DNA from: Devosia sp. 66-14
Lineage (GTDB): Bacteria; Pseudomonadota; Alphaproteobacteria; Rhizobiales; Devosiaceae
DNA length: 64,000 nucleotides
Assembly: GCA_001899085.1 (NCBI GenBank)
Contig: MKVB01000002.1
Span: 249,200-313,199 of the forward strand
Reading direction: 5' to 3'
The translations under genes were made by a program, and so were the position numbers. Positions 1-8,719 of this stretch are shown one piece after another (within the stretch, counting starts at the first letter, position 1; each line of letters starts with the position of its first letter). Under the pieces are notes generated by a model. It worked only from the letters and a program-made list of their open reading frames with translations, searched no databases and was not told the origin of the DNA.

Positions 1-591
1 CGCACCATGGAGGCGGTGGGCCTGTTGCCCGAGATGATCAACCGCTACCCGCACGAGTTCTCGGGCGGGCAGGCGCAGCGCATCGGCATCGCCCGGGCGC
101 TGATCAGCGAGCCCAAGCTGATCGTCTGCGACGAGCCGGTGTCGGCGCTGGACGTCTCGATCCAGGCGCAGATTCTCAACCTGCTGAGCGATCTCAAGGA
201 CGAGTTCGGGCTGACGCTGATCTTCATCTCGCACAACCTGAGCGTGGTGCGGCACGTCTCCGATCGCATCCTGGTGCTGTATCTGGGCCGGATCGTCGAG
301 CTCGCCGATGGCGACGACCTCTACGACGACCCCAAGCATCCCTACACCAGGGCCCTGCTCACGGCGGTGCCGATCCCCGACCCCAAACGGGCGCGACAAC
401 GCACCATCGAGGGGTTGGTGGGCGAAATCCCGTCGCCGATCAACCAGCCGTCAGGCTGCACGTTCCGGACGCGGTGCCGCTATGCCGAAGAGCGCTGCGC
501 CCAGGTGAGGCCGCCGCTCGAAGTCATTGCCGGCGGTCGCAACGTGGCGTGCATTCGCTGGCAGGAACTGGATCTGAAGCCCGGCGCCTGA
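1..591 (+). CDS. Dipeptide/oligopeptide-type ABC transporter ATP-binding protein, C-terminal part (5' partial)
   Basis: The reading frame is open through the left edge, so the gene starts outside the window and only about 196 residues are seen. They hold the ABC signature ([14 protein letters not shown]), Walker B with D-loop ([12 protein letters not shown]) and the switch histidine (FISHN); Walker A would lie upstream. The tail after the nucleotide-binding domain, with PHPYTRAL and the Cys-bearing [12 protein letters not shown] stretch, is typical of Opp/Dpp ATPases of the DppF/OppF kind, which power uptake of peptides or nickel-like substrates at the inner membrane. Its partner permeases must lie to the left. 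It ends 20 bp before a convergent gene. The family call is firm; the substrate is unknown. Confidence 0.9.
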   Translation, partial: RTMEAVGLLPEMINRYPHEFSGGQAQRIGIARALISEPKLIVCDEPVSALDVSIQAQILNLLSDLKDEFGLTLIFISHNLSVVRHVSDRILVLYLGRIVELADGDDLYDDPKHPYTRALLTAVPIPDPKRARQRTIEGLVGEIPSPINQPSGCTFRTRCRYAEERCAQVRPPLEVIAGGRNVACIRWQELDLKPGA

Positions 592-611
592 GCCGCTCCG
601 AGAGCGAAGGC

Positions 612-1100
612 TCAGCCTCTCGAGCGGCGCTCGCCGCCCTTGTAGTCGACGCGCTTGCGGCGACGATCCGGGCCGACGAAGGCCTTGGCTTCGATGAAGG
701 TCCGGGGCGCCGTCATGATCGAGACCAGCCGGGTTTCGACATGCTGCGTGGCGAAGGGCTTGCGCAGGAACTCGGTGACGCCGGCGTCTCGCGCCCCGGC
801 GATGCCGGCGGCATCGGGGTTGGCCGACATCATGATGACGGGGGTGTCGCGGTTGAGACCCTCCGATGCGGCGCGCAGCGCCTTGACCAGGGCCACGCCG
901 TCCATCGGCGCGAGGGTATCGTTCAGCATGATGGCGCCGAAGCGGTGGCTCTGCAGCAGCACAGCCGCGGCATCTGAGCCCTGCACCTCATCGATGCGGC
1001 GGACCTTGAGGTGACGCAGCATCTGGCCGATCAGCGCTCCCATGTGCGGGGAGGGATCGACAACGAGGACGTCGAGCTTGGAAAAGCTGGGTTTCTGCAT
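612..1100 (-). CDS. Single-domain response regulator with degenerate acceptor site
   Basis: The 162-residue protein is a stand-alone receiver domain. I chose the ATG at 1100 because the receiver fold begins right after it (KLDVLVVDPSP); the frame stays open further upstream without any domain. The acidic pocket has one Asp (D15) followed by Pro instead of the usual Asp pair. The acceptor region reads MLNDTLAPMDG, so the normal Asp aligns with N60 or, with a one-residue gap, with D61. The conserved Lys is present in FLRKPF. A basic Arg-rich tail (GPDRRRKR, GGERRSR) follows and could bind nucleic acid or a partner (inference). No output domain or histidine kinase is adjacent, so it may be a phosphorylation-independent receiver. 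Confidence 0.75.
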   Translation of the reverse strand: MQKPSFSKLDVLVVDPSPHMGALIGQMLRHLKVRRIDEVQGSDAAAVLLQSHRFGAIMLNDTLAPMDGVALVKALRAASEGLNRDTPVIMMSANPDAAGIAGARDAGVTEFLRKPFATQHVETRLVSIMTAPRTFIEAKAFVGPDRRRKRVDYKGGERRSRG

Positions 1101-1358
1101 CCCGGCAGTGTCGCACCGGCCCCTTGCCGGCCGGTTAATCGGCCAAAGCGCGTCGCGAACTTCCAGAGTGCTCCATGCGCTCTGGCTCATTGTTTTCACG
1201 CCTGGCTTTGTCCCGAAAGCGGGACCCCTTCGGGGAGACATGCCGTGGTCCAGGAAAACCGGCGGAAGGGCGTTGACAGAGGGGTGTTTTGCCCTTAATC
1301 ACGGCCCCAATTCGAAGGGCGCGCGGCGCCTGTTTTTATTTCTGTTCCGAGGTTCGGC

Positions 1359-1484
1359 ATGAAAGTCACCAATTCGCTCAAGGCTCTGATGGGTCGCCAT
1401 CGCGCCAACAAGCTCGTGCGCCGCCGCGGCCGCGTGTACATCATCAACAAGGTGGACAAGCGCTACAAGGCCCGCCAGGGCTGA
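1359..1484 (+). CDS. rpmJ: 50S ribosomal protein L36 (bL36), cysteine-free type
   Basis: A 41-residue, strongly basic protein starting [15 protein letters not shown] and ending [11 protein letters not shown] matches bL36 of Alphaproteobacteria, a small protein of the large ribosomal subunit. It lacks the zinc-binding Cys/His residues of the C+ type, so it is the zinc-independent form. It stands alone and is followed 26 bp later by a strong intrinsic terminator, so it is probably a monocistronic transcript. The start ATG is the only reasonable one and the length is normal for the family. Confidence 0.92.
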   Translation: MKVTNSLKALMGRHRANKLVRRRGRVYIINKVDKRYKARQG

Positions 1485-1510
1485 GCTGCTGCTCACGACC
1501 AGGTTTTGAA

Positions 1511-1535
1511 AGGCCCGCGCAAGCGGGCCTTTTTC
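1511..1535 (+). terminator. Intrinsic terminator of rpmJ
   Basis: A perfect 8-bp stem (AGGCCCGC at 1511-1518 with GCGGGCCT at 1523-1530) closes a GCAA tetraloop and is followed directly by a T run. It lies 26 bp after the rpmJ stop codon. Confidence 0.9.
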
Positions 1536-1630
1536 GTTTGGTTAGCCTTACCCCGAAGATGTGAACTACGGGTGATTGCGTAGGGCGGTGATACCGTTAG
1601 CATGGAGATAGCGCCTCCAGAGTCGGCGAT

Positions 1631-2038
1631 ATGTCTTCTGAAGCCATCTCGATCGTGATCGAGCAGCCGTTTGACGAGGTCTACCGCTTCCTCGTCGATC
1701 CCCTGAACTTTCCGTCCTGGGGGCCGGCCCAGAGTTCCGACATGCGCCACCTCGGCGCCGGCGACTGGCTGGTGGATTTCCAGAAGGGGCCGATGATCCT
1801 GCGGTTCACCGAGCCGAACCTGTATGGGGTGCTGGACTACCGCATCTTCCGGCCAGGCGACGCCCCCGGACACCTGGTGTCGGTGCGGCTGCTGCCGGTC
1901 GGCGAGGCGTGCGAACTCACCATGATCTGGCGGCAACGGCTCGGCGTGGGCGACCAGCAGTTCGCCGCCGAGTGCATCGGCATTCGCGGCTACTTCGCCC
2001 GGCTGAAGACGCTGCTGGAGGCGGATGCCGGCGATTAG
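1631..2038 (+). CDS. SRPBCC-fold protein of unknown ligand
   Basis: The 135-residue protein has the helix-grip layout of the SRPBCC/START-like superfamily: an N-terminal strand (ISIVIEQPFDEVYRFLVDPLNFPSWG) giving the usual 'E-P-x-E-V-F-x-x-L-x-D-P-x-x-x-x-W' pattern, central strands and a C-terminal helix (GIRGYFARLKTLLEADAG). Such proteins bind hydrophobic ligands or act as polyketide cyclase/dehydrase-like factors; the ligand cannot be read from sequence. It is probably cytosolic, with no signal peptide. The last four bases overlap the end of the convergent dipeptidase gene. The fold is likely; the function is unknown. Confidence 0.8.
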   Translation: MSSEAISIVIEQPFDEVYRFLVDPLNFPSWGPAQSSDMRHLGAGDWLVDFQKGPMILRFTEPNLYGVLDYRIFRPGDAPGHLVSVRLLPVGEACELTMIWRQRLGVGDQQFAAECIGIRGYFARLKTLLEADAGD

Positions 2039-3423
2039 CCGGCGAAAGCCGAGATGATCCTGAGCCAGGAGCGGATGCCCTTGTGGAAGCTCTTCAGATC
2101 ATACTTCTCGTTGGGGGAGTGGATGCGATCGTCGTCCAGCGCGAAGCCGATCAGCAGCGTATCGAGCCCGAGGGTCTTCTTGAACTCGCCGGCCACCGGG
2201 ATCGAGCCGCCCGAACCGATCAGCGCCGCTTCATTGCCCCACTCATCCTTCAGCGCCGTGGCAGCCTTGGCGACAAACGGGCCATCGGTCGGCACCGACA
2301 CGGCCGGGGCGCCGCCGTGCTCGTGGAAGGTTGCCGTCGCGTCGGGCGGCAGCCGGTCGGTAACGTGCTTGCGGAACGCCGCCCGGATCTTCTTCGGGTC
2401 CATGCCCGAGACCAGGCGGAACGAGATCTTGGCGCTGGCCTTGGCCGGGATCACCGTCTTGAAGCCATCGCCGGTATAGCCGCCGCTGATGCCGTTGATC
2501 TCGCAGGTCGGGCGCGCCCGGGTCTGCTCGAGCACCGAGCGCCCCTGTTCGCCGGCGGGCGTGGTCAGCCCGGCCCCGCGCATGAAGGCCGCCTCGTCAT
2601 AGGGCAGGCGCTTCCACTGCGCCGCAATCTCGGCGGGGAGTTCGGCGACGTCGTCGTAAAAACCCTCCAGCGCCACGCTGCCATCGGGGTTGCGCAGCGA
2701 GGCGATGATATCGGCCAGCACCTGGATCGGGTTGCGCGCCGCATTGCCGTACATACCCGAGTGCAGGTCATGGCTGGCGCAGGTGATCACCACCTCTTCG
2801 CCGACCAGGCCGCGCAGCGAGGTGACGATAGCCGGGGTGTCGCGGTTCCACAGGTCGGTGTCGCAGACCAGCGCGATGTCGGCGGTGCCGAGCTCGGCCT
2901 TGTTGGCTTCGAGGAAGCCCGGCAGGCTCTTGCCACCCGACTCTTCCTCGCCTTCGAAGAACAGTGTCACCTTGATCGGCAGCGGGCCGTTCACCGCCTT
3001 CCAGGCGCGGCAGGCCTCGACGAAGGTCAGGAGCTGCCCCTTGTCGTCGGACGTGCCACGCCCGACGATACGGGTCTCCCCATCGTCCCCCTTCACCAGC
3101 GTGGCGGTGAACGGGTCGGTGGCCCACAGGTTCAGCGGATCGACCGGCTGCACGTCGTAATGGGCGTAGAACAGCACGTGCGGTCCATCAGCGGCCTGAT
3201 CGTGCGCCACCACCATGGGGTGGCCCGGCGTCGGGCGCACCGAAGCGTCGAAGCCGAGCGTCGCGAGATCGGCCGCCAGCCAGTCCGCCGCCTTCCTCAC
3301 CTCGCCGGCGTAGGCCGGATCGGTCGAAATCGACTTGATCGCCACCAGCGTCTTGAGCCGCGCGACGCTGTCGTCGAGATGGGCATCGGCATGGGCGAGG
3401 GCGGCGTCGAGGGCGGTGGACAT
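2035..3423 (-). CDS. M20-family metallopeptidase (dipeptidase)
   Basis: The 462-residue protein is an M20/ArgE-DapE-type zinc peptidase. Seen in order are the metal-binding HYDVQP motif (about residue 88), the GRGTSDDKG segment with a metal-bridging Asp, the catalytic Glu pair in FEGEEESGGKSLP, a later Asp ligand region (VCDTDLWNRDTPAI), the dimerisation domain with ASHDLHSGMYGN, and a C-terminal His near the end. The order and length fit cytosolic di- and tripeptide-cleaving M20 enzymes (PepV or carnosinase-like). I start it at the ATG at 3423; an in-frame TTG at 3432 is possible. It is convergent with the SRPBCC gene. Substrate range is not readable. Confidence 0.92.
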   Translation of the reverse strand: MSTALDAALAHADAHLDDSVARLKTLVAIKSISTDPAYAGEVRKAADWLAADLATLGFDASVRPTPGHPMVVAHDQAADGPHVLFYAHYDVQPVDPLNLWATDPFTATLVKGDDGETRIVGRGTSDDKGQLLTFVEACRAWKAVNGPLPIKVTLFFEGEEESGGKSLPGFLEANKAELGTADIALVCDTDLWNRDTPAIVTSLRGLVGEEVVITCASHDLHSGMYGNAARNPIQVLADIIASLRNPDGSVALEGFYDDVAELPAEIAAQWKRLPYDEAAFMRGAGLTTPAGEQGRSVLEQTRARPTCEINGISGGYTGDGFKTVIPAKASAKISFRLVSGMDPKKIRAAFRKHVTDRLPPDATATFHEHGGAPAVSVPTDGPFVAKAATALKDEWGNEAALIGSGGSIPVAGEFKKTLGLDTLLIGFALDDDRIHSPNEKYDLKSFHKGIRSWLRIISAFAG

Positions 3424-3451
3424 CAGGGGCAATCCGTTACTGAAAGCGAAA

Positions 3452-3499
3452 ATCCCTCCCCGTTGCGGGACGCTGTTGCGTCCCCTGGATGGGAGGGAT
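3452..3499. repeat. Nested GC-rich hairpin, REP-like, between pyk and the dipeptidase gene
   Basis: An outer 9-bp inverted repeat (ATCCCTCCC at 3452-3460, GGGAGGGAT at 3491-3499) encloses an inner 7-bp one (GGGACGC at 3467-3473, GCGTCCC at 3478-3484). It lies just after the pyk stop codon on the minus strand. It has no clear T run, so it looks more like a REP-type element or an mRNA 3'-end stabiliser than a classical terminator. Confidence 0.6.
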
Positions 3500-3527
3500 C
3501 GAGAAGGTATAGCCTAGGCAGGCGGGA

Positions 3528-4964
3528 TCAAGAGGATCCGGCGCCATCCTGGCGGACGAAGGCGATGCGCAGCATGTTGGTGGCGCCGGGTGTCCCCAGC
3601 GGAATGCCCGCGGTGATGGCGATGCGATCGCCGGGACGGGCGAGGCCCTCGTTGTAGGCGATGACGCAGGCGCGATCGACCATGTCCTCGAGGTTCACCG
3701 CATCGGGCGATTCGACGCAATGAATGCCCCACACCACCGAGAGGCGGCGGACCGTCCTGAGGTTCGGCGACAGCGCCAGGATGGGCTTGGACGGCCGTTC
3801 ACGCGCAGCGCGGATCGCGGTCGAGCCGGACGAGGTGTAGGTGACGATGGCCGCCAGGTCGAGCGTCTCGGCCACCTGACGGGTCGCCGCCGAGATGGCG
3901 TCGGCCGCCGTTGCCTCGGGCTCGGCCGCCTGGGCGCGGATGATGCCGCGATAGTTCGGGTCGCCTTCGACCGCCACGGCCACCTTGTTCATCATCGCCA
4001 CGGCTTCGACCGGATACTGGCCGGAAGCGCTTTCGGCCGAAAGCATCACCGCATCGGCGCCTTCGAACACGGCGATCGAGACGTCCGAGACCTCGGCGCG
4101 GGTCGGCACCGGCGAGGTGATCATCGATTCCAGCATCTGGGTCGCGACCACCACGGGCTTGCCGTAGCGGCGGGCGATGCGGATCATGCGCTTCTGCAGG
4201 CCGGGGACCTGCTCGAGCGGCATCTCGACACCCAGATCGCCGCGCGCCACCATGAAGGCGTCGCACAGCTTGATGATTTCCTCGAGCCGCTCGACCGCCT
4301 GCGGCTTCTCGATCTTGGCCATGACGCCGGCGCGGCCCTGGACGATCTTGCGGATATCGATGATGTCTTCGGGCCGCTGCACGAAGCTGACGGCAATCCA
4401 GTCGGCTTCCGCCTCGAGGCCCTTCAGCAGGTCGGCGTGATCCTTCTCGGTCAGCGCCCCCATCGGCAGCAGCGTATCGGGCAAGCTCACGCCCTTCTTG
4501 TCGCTCAGCTTGCCGCCATAGATCACTTCGGTCTCGACCTGGCCGCCGCCGACCTTGGTGGCCTTGAGTTGCAGCTTGCCGTCATCGAGCAGCAGGCGAT
4601 CGCCCACCGACACCGACTCGAGGATCTCCGGATGCGGCAGGTAGACGCGCTCGGCCGTCCCCGGGGCTTCCGAGCTGTCGAGGGTGAACCGGGCGCCGGC
4701 CACCAGCTGCACGGCGCCTTCGGCAAAGCGACCGACGCGGAGCTTGGGGCCCTGCAGGTCGACCAGGATGCCGATCGGATGGTGCAGCCGCGCCTCGACA
4801 TTACGGATATAGCCGACGGTCTGCTTGAGCAGTTCGTGGCTGGCGTGGCTCATGTTGATGCGGAAGACGTCCGCACCAGCGCGCGCCAGCTTCTCGATCG
4901 TGGCTTCGTCGTTGGACGCAGGGCCCAGGGTCGCAACGATCTTCACGCGTCTCAAGCGTCTCAT
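3528..4964 (-). CDS. pyk: Pyruvate kinase
   Basis: This 478-residue enzyme converts phosphoenolpyruvate and ADP to pyruvate and ATP in the last step of glycolysis. Diagnostic segments are the N-terminal KIVATLGPAS, FRINMSHAS, the nucleotide/metal region DLQGPKLRVG, the catalytic Lys region MAKIEKPQAVE, MVARGDLGVEMP and the C-terminal domain (TSSGSTAIRAARERP). The length is normal. The ATG at 4964 overlaps the stop of the upstream DUF1036 gene as ATGA, which implies translational coupling. This pyk-DUF1036 pairing is familiar from rhizobia-related genomes. A hairpin follows the stop codon. Confidence 0.98.
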   Translation of the reverse strand: MRRLRRVKIVATLGPASNDEATIEKLARAGADVFRINMSHASHELLKQTVGYIRNVEARLHHPIGILVDLQGPKLRVGRFAEGAVQLVAGARFTLDSSEAPGTAERVYLPHPEILESVSVGDRLLLDDGKLQLKATKVGGGQVETEVIYGGKLSDKKGVSLPDTLLPMGALTEKDHADLLKGLEAEADWIAVSFVQRPEDIIDIRKIVQGRAGVMAKIEKPQAVERLEEIIKLCDAFMVARGDLGVEMPLEQVPGLQKRMIRIARRYGKPVVVATQMLESMITSPVPTRAEVSDVSIAVFEGADAVMLSAESASGQYPVEAVAMMNKVAVAVEGDPNYRGIIRAQAAEPEATAADAISAATRQVAETLDLAAIVTYTSSGSTAIRAARERPSKPILALSPNLRTVRRLSVVWGIHCVESPDAVNLEDMVDRACVIAYNEGLARPGDRIAITAGIPLGTPGATNMLRIAFVRQDGAGSS

Positions 4965-5590
4965 TCGGAATCTGCACCTTCATCAGTAGGAGTGTCGTCG
5001 GCGGGCTGGTTGCCACCGTCGGTCGGCAGGTCGCCTTCGAGCGGGACGGCCTCGTCCGTCGGGCCGGTGTCGCCGCTGATGACTTCGCCATCGGTCAGCT
5101 GCAACGTCCAGTCGCTGCGATTATTGGTATCGACTTCGAAGAAGCCGGTTCGTTCGTAGCCGCGCGCCAGACAATCCTCAACACCGAAGATGGTGAAGGT
5201 CTCGTCGCGCGTGCACATGAAGACGCTGCCGTCCCAGGCGCCGCCGCTCACGTCGTCGGCGGCATAGACGTAATAGTAGCGGCGCGCCTCGAGATTGCCG
5301 CGATAGATGGTGACGCAGTTATCCGGTTCGGCGACCCACCAGCCTTCCGACTGCCAGCCCTTCTCGGCCCGGTAGCCGAAGGCGATGGAGACCTTGTTGG
5401 CGGTTTCGTTGCAGACGCGGAAGCTGCCTTCGCCGGTCTCGGCCGAGGCTGCGGGATCGGCGGGCGCCTGCGATTGCGCCTGCGCCGAGGCAGCGCTGAG
5501 CGGCGCGTCGGCGCGCGGCAGGAAAATCCAGATGGTGACGGCTATGAACGCGGCGGCGAGCACACCAGCGATGGCCAGGATGTAGCGCAA
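4961..5590 (-). CDS. DUF1036 secreted or membrane-anchored protein
   Basis: The 209-residue protein opens with a hydrophobic segment (residues 3-24, ILAIAGVLAAAFIAVTIWIF) that is a signal anchor or signal peptide, then an Ala/Gln/Ser-rich linker. The DUF1036 core follows (FRVCNETANKVSIAFGYR, GWWVAEPDNCVTIYRG, YYYVYAADD, FMCTRDETFTIFG), with conserved cysteines and aromatic residues. The C-terminal tail is acidic (GDTGPTDEAVP and onward). It should act in the periplasm; its biochemical role is unknown. It is the first gene of a two-gene operon with pyk, linked by an ATGA overlap, but nothing in the protein itself suggests glycolysis. Confidence 0.85.
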   Translation of the reverse strand: MRYILAIAGVLAAAFIAVTIWIFLPRADAPLSAASAQAQSQAPADPAASAETGEGSFRVCNETANKVSIAFGYRAEKGWQSEGWWVAEPDNCVTIYRGNLEARRYYYVYAADDVSGGAWDGSVFMCTRDETFTIFGVEDCLARGYERTGFFEVDTNNRSDWTLQLTDGEVISGDTGPTDEAVPLEGDLPTDGGNQPADDTPTDEGADSE

Positions 5591-5794
5591 TGGACCGCCC
5601 GGGTTCGATGCCTGAAATCGTTTGCAGCGCGCGACGTGTTGTGCGCAGCGCCCCGCCCGGTGTCAACCGGTAAACGCGGCTTTTGTCGGAATTACGAAAC
5701 CCCTGCGGCACGCGATGTGGATTGATGTCGAATAGGCTTGAACAGGCGAGGCCGAACGGGTTGAACGGGGGCCGAAACGAAGAGGAATTCGACT

Positions 5795-6067
5795 ATGGCA
5801 ACCGTCTCATCCGATAGCGTCGCCCAGGACCAGATCAAGGCCTTCATCGAGCGCATCGAACGGCTCGAGGAAGAAAAGGCGGCAATCGCCGGCGACATCA
5901 AGGAAGTGTATGCCGAAGCCAAGGGCAACGGCTTCGACACCAAGGTGCTGCGCAAGATCGTCTCGATCCGCAAGCAGGACCATAATGAACGCATGGAGCA
6001 GGAAGCCCTGCTCGAGCTCTACCTGACCGCCCTGGGCATGGCGGCGGCGCCGAGCGAAGACGAGTAG
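5795..6067 (+). CDS. gapR: GapR-type nucleoid-associated protein (DUF2312)
   Basis: The 90-residue protein matches GapR, which in Caulobacter binds overtwisted AT-rich DNA ahead of replication and transcription machinery and aids topoisomerases. Typical residues are [17 protein letters not shown], the central [22 protein letters not shown] and the C-terminal helix [12 protein letters not shown]. An AGAGGA ribosome-binding site sits about 8 bases before the ATG. The gene stands alone, transcribed divergently from the DUF1036-pyk pair across a 204-bp gap that must carry both promoters, and it ends with a strong terminator. Family identity is secure; the function is transferred from Caulobacter. 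Confidence 0.93.
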   Translation: MATVSSDSVAQDQIKAFIERIERLEEEKAAIAGDIKEVYAEAKGNGFDTKVLRKIVSIRKQDHNERMEQEALLELYLTALGMAAAPSEDE

Positions 6068-6093
6068 GCGCGAGGCTTAGGCCGCAATGACAG

Positions 6094-6118
6094 GGCCGCC
6101 CCACCGGGCGGCCTTTTC
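6094..6118 (+). terminator. Intrinsic terminator of gapR
   Basis: An 8-bp stem (GGCCGCCC at 6094-6101, GGGCGGCC at 6106-6113) with a CACC loop is followed by TTTTCTT. It sits 26 bp after the gapR stop, just before the convergent diguanylate-cyclase-type gene ends. Confidence 0.9.
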
Positions 6119-6131
6119 TTATGCGCCCCGC

Positions 6132-8540
6132 TCAGCCGGCCTGGCGCTGCTGCAGCCCGGCAAAGGCTGCAATCGGCGCCGGGCGGCCGAACAGGAAGCC
6201 CTGCGCCGTCTCGCAGCCTTCGGCGCGCAGAAAGGCCAGTTCCTCCGGCCGCTCGACGCCCTCGGCGACCACCGGCGTGCCGAGATAGCGCCCGAGCTCG
6301 ATGACGGCGTGGACGATCGCCGCCGATTGCAGGTTGCGGTCGAAGGTCCTGACGAAGGACTGGTCGAGCTTGATCCGCGAAAAGGGGAAAGCACCCAGGT
6401 GGGTGAGCGACGAGTGCCCGGTGCCGAAATCGTCGATGGCGACCCGCACTCCGAGCGCCCGGATCTGCCGGAGCGTCGTCACCGCCCGGGTCAGGTCGCG
6501 CACCAGGGCCGTCTCGGTCACCTCGATCTCGAGCCGCGCCGGCGACAGGCCCGTCTGCACCAGGACCTGATGGATCAGGCGGGAGAATGACGGATTGTGG
6601 ATCTGCGCCGCCGACACATTGACCGAGAGGCTGAGCGGCACCCGCCAGGAGGCCGCTTCCTCGCAGGCCGCCCGCAGCACCCATTCGCCGATCTGCAGGA
6701 TCAGCCCATTCTCCTCGGCGATCGGAATGAAGATGCCTGGCGCGATCTCGCCGCGCTCGGGGTGGTGCCAGCGGATCAGTGCTTCGAGGCCGGTGACCGA
6801 TCCCGAGGCGATGTCGACCTGCGGCTGGTAGGTGAGGCGCAACTGCCCCGCGTCGGCGGCGTCGGCCAGGTCGTTGGCGACCAGTCGCCGGTCGCGCAAC
6901 TCGTCGTTCATCGTCGCCTCGAACATTCGATAGGCGCCCCGGCCATCCTGCTTGGCGCGATAGAGCGCCATGTCGGCGGCAGACATCAGCTGCTCGGCGC
7001 TCTGGGCATCGCCGGGGAAGGAGGCAATACCGATCGACGCCGAGATCGCGGAGTCCTCCTCCGTCTCGGGCACGTCGCGGGCAAAGGCCTGCAGCAAGCG
7101 CTGCGCCACCCGGTTGGCGGCGTCGAGGCTCGTGGTGGCATTGAGCACCACGGCGAACTCGTCGCCGCTCAGCCGCGCCGGATAACCGATCTCGCCGATC
7201 TCGCGCTGCAGGATCAGCCCGACCCGGCGCAGCAGCGCGTCACCGGCTGCGTGGCCGTAGAGATCGTTGACCTGCTTGAAGCGATCGAGGTCGAGGCAGA
7301 GCACGCTGCAGCTCCGCCCGTCGCTGCGGGCGTCCTCGATGGTCTGGTTGAGCCGGCGGCCGAAACTGACGCGATTGGGCAGTCCGGTCAGCGCATCGTG
7401 GTGGGCGAGGAAGCGGATATGTTCTTCGGCCTGCTTGCGGGTGGAGACGTCGCGGATGGCGATGGCCTGCTGCCGGACGCCCTGAAACTCGATCTCGTGC
7501 GCCACCGCCTCGACCGGGATGTCGCCGCCGGCGACCTCGAGCCGCCCCTCGATGGTGGCATTGGGAGTGCGTTCGAGCGCCTCGCATGCCGTCGCGTCGA
7601 GGAAATCGAGCAAGGGGCGCCCACCGGCGTCTGCCTCGGAGCCGACCAGCTGCCTGAAGCTGCGATTGGTGGCGCTGATGGTTCCGTGCCGGACGATGAC
7701 GATGCCTTCGACCGCTGCGTCGGCCAGCTCGCGCATCCGCGCGCTTTCGGCGCCGTGGCGCCGATCCCTGAGGTCGAGCAGGGTGCCGCCCATGGCGAGG
7801 CCCAGAATGATGCTCGAGGCGAGCGACAGCACCAGCCAGAGCCAGGTCGGCGTCCCCTCGGCGACGATCGGGTAGCAATCGGCGAAGCCGGCCGCGCCCA
7901 TGGCGGTGAAATGCATCGTGCAGATCGCCAGGGTGAGCAGAACGGGAGCGCCCACCCGACCGCGCAGCGTCGGGGCCCGGGCCAGCCAGAGTGCGGCGGC
8001 GCCCAGGGTAATGCCGGTGAGGATGGAGATGGCGACGAGGTTGAAATCCCAGACGATGGCGCCGCCGACGATCACCGCCGCCATGCCGGTATAGTGCATG
8101 ACGGAGATGCCGAGTCCGACCACGGCCCCGGCGAGGATCGAGTCGCCGGCCGAGGTGCCGATGGTGGCGAACCAGAGCCCGCCGCCGACGACCACGATGG
8201 CCAGCGACAGCGACGCCAGCGTCGTCGGCAGGTCGTACCCCACGGCGACGCCGGGATGGAATGCCAGCATGGCGACGAAGTGGGTGGCCCAGATGCCGAA
8301 CCCGACCGAGACGGCCGCCACCGCCAGCCACACCATCTGCATCGCGCCGGCGGTGCGGCGCGCATGATGCAGTAGTGATATCCCGGCAAAAGACGAAAGT
8401 GCGCACAGCAACGCCGCCACGGCGACCAGCGACAGGTCGTGATTGTTCAGTAATGTGCTGACGACGACCGGCAACGAACGCCCCGGGATACTTGAGTTCC
8501 GGCGATAGTTGGCGTCACGGGTGAACAGACGATTACCCAC
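6132..8540 (-). CDS. Membrane MHYT-PAS-GGDEF-EAL protein (c-di-GMP turnover)
   Basis: The 802-residue protein has a seven-helix MHYT sensor (about residues 35-255; repeats near ATHFVAM at 85, VMHYTGM at 148 and TMHFTAM at 208), a PAS-like region (265-370), a GGDEF domain (375-540) and an EAL domain (550-795). The cyclase signature is SGDEF (458-462), often still active; EAL is intact (586-588), with the DDFGTG loop at 703-708. It could make or degrade cyclic di-GMP in response to a diatomic gas or metal, as proposed for MHYT domains. The GTG start at 8540 is the only start upstream of the first helix that I favour. No partner gene adjoins it. Confidence 0.95.
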   Translation of the reverse strand: MGNRLFTRDANYRRNSSIPGRSLPVVVSTLLNNHDLSLVAVAALLCALSSFAGISLLHHARRTAGAMQMVWLAVAAVSVGFGIWATHFVAMLAFHPGVAVGYDLPTTLASLSLAIVVVGGGLWFATIGTSAGDSILAGAVVGLGISVMHYTGMAAVIVGGAIVWDFNLVAISILTGITLGAAALWLARAPTLRGRVGAPVLLTLAICTMHFTAMGAAGFADCYPIVAEGTPTWLWLVLSLASSIILGLAMGGTLLDLRDRRHGAESARMRELADAAVEGIVIVRHGTISATNRSFRQLVGSEADAGGRPLLDFLDATACEALERTPNATIEGRLEVAGGDIPVEAVAHEIEFQGVRQQAIAIRDVSTRKQAEEHIRFLAHHDALTGLPNRVSFGRRLNQTIEDARSDGRSCSVLCLDLDRFKQVNDLYGHAAGDALLRRVGLILQREIGEIGYPARLSGDEFAVVLNATTSLDAANRVAQRLLQAFARDVPETEEDSAISASIGIASFPGDAQSAEQLMSAADMALYRAKQDGRGAYRMFEATMNDELRDRRLVANDLADAADAGQLRLTYQPQVDIASGSVTGLEALIRWHHPERGEIAPGIFIPIAEENGLILQIGEWVLRAACEEAASWRVPLSLSVNVSAAQIHNPSFSRLIHQVLVQTGLSPARLEIEVTETALVRDLTRAVTTLRQIRALGVRVAIDDFGTGHSSLTHLGAFPFSRIKLDQSFVRTFDRNLQSAAIVHAVIELGRYLGTPVVAEGVERPEELAFLRAEGCETAQGFLFGRPAPIAAFAGLQQRQAG

Positions 8541-8719
8541 TACTGCGAACGGCTGGCGGGTTGTCGGGTGGGTGAATCAGCCGTCTGGCAGACCACAGGT
8601 AGAACTGCGTAGCTGCGCGAAACCTCCGGTTTCGAGGCGGCCCAGGCGTCTGCTACGAGAGGCGTATGGAACGCTCGCGCGACTCCGCTAGTTCTGCTGC
8701 GGGGCTCGCAGGAGCAGTT

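Noticed and set aside
1909-3657. Long plus-strand open frame over the dipeptidase gene
   Set aside because: Antisense of a conserved M20 peptidase, with Arg/Gly/His-rich composition and no recognisable domain.
6597-8375. 592-codon plus-strand frame opposite the GGDEF-EAL gene
   Set aside because: The minus-strand protein has intact MHYT, GGDEF and EAL motifs. The plus-strand product is a His/Gly/Asp-rich antisense artefact.
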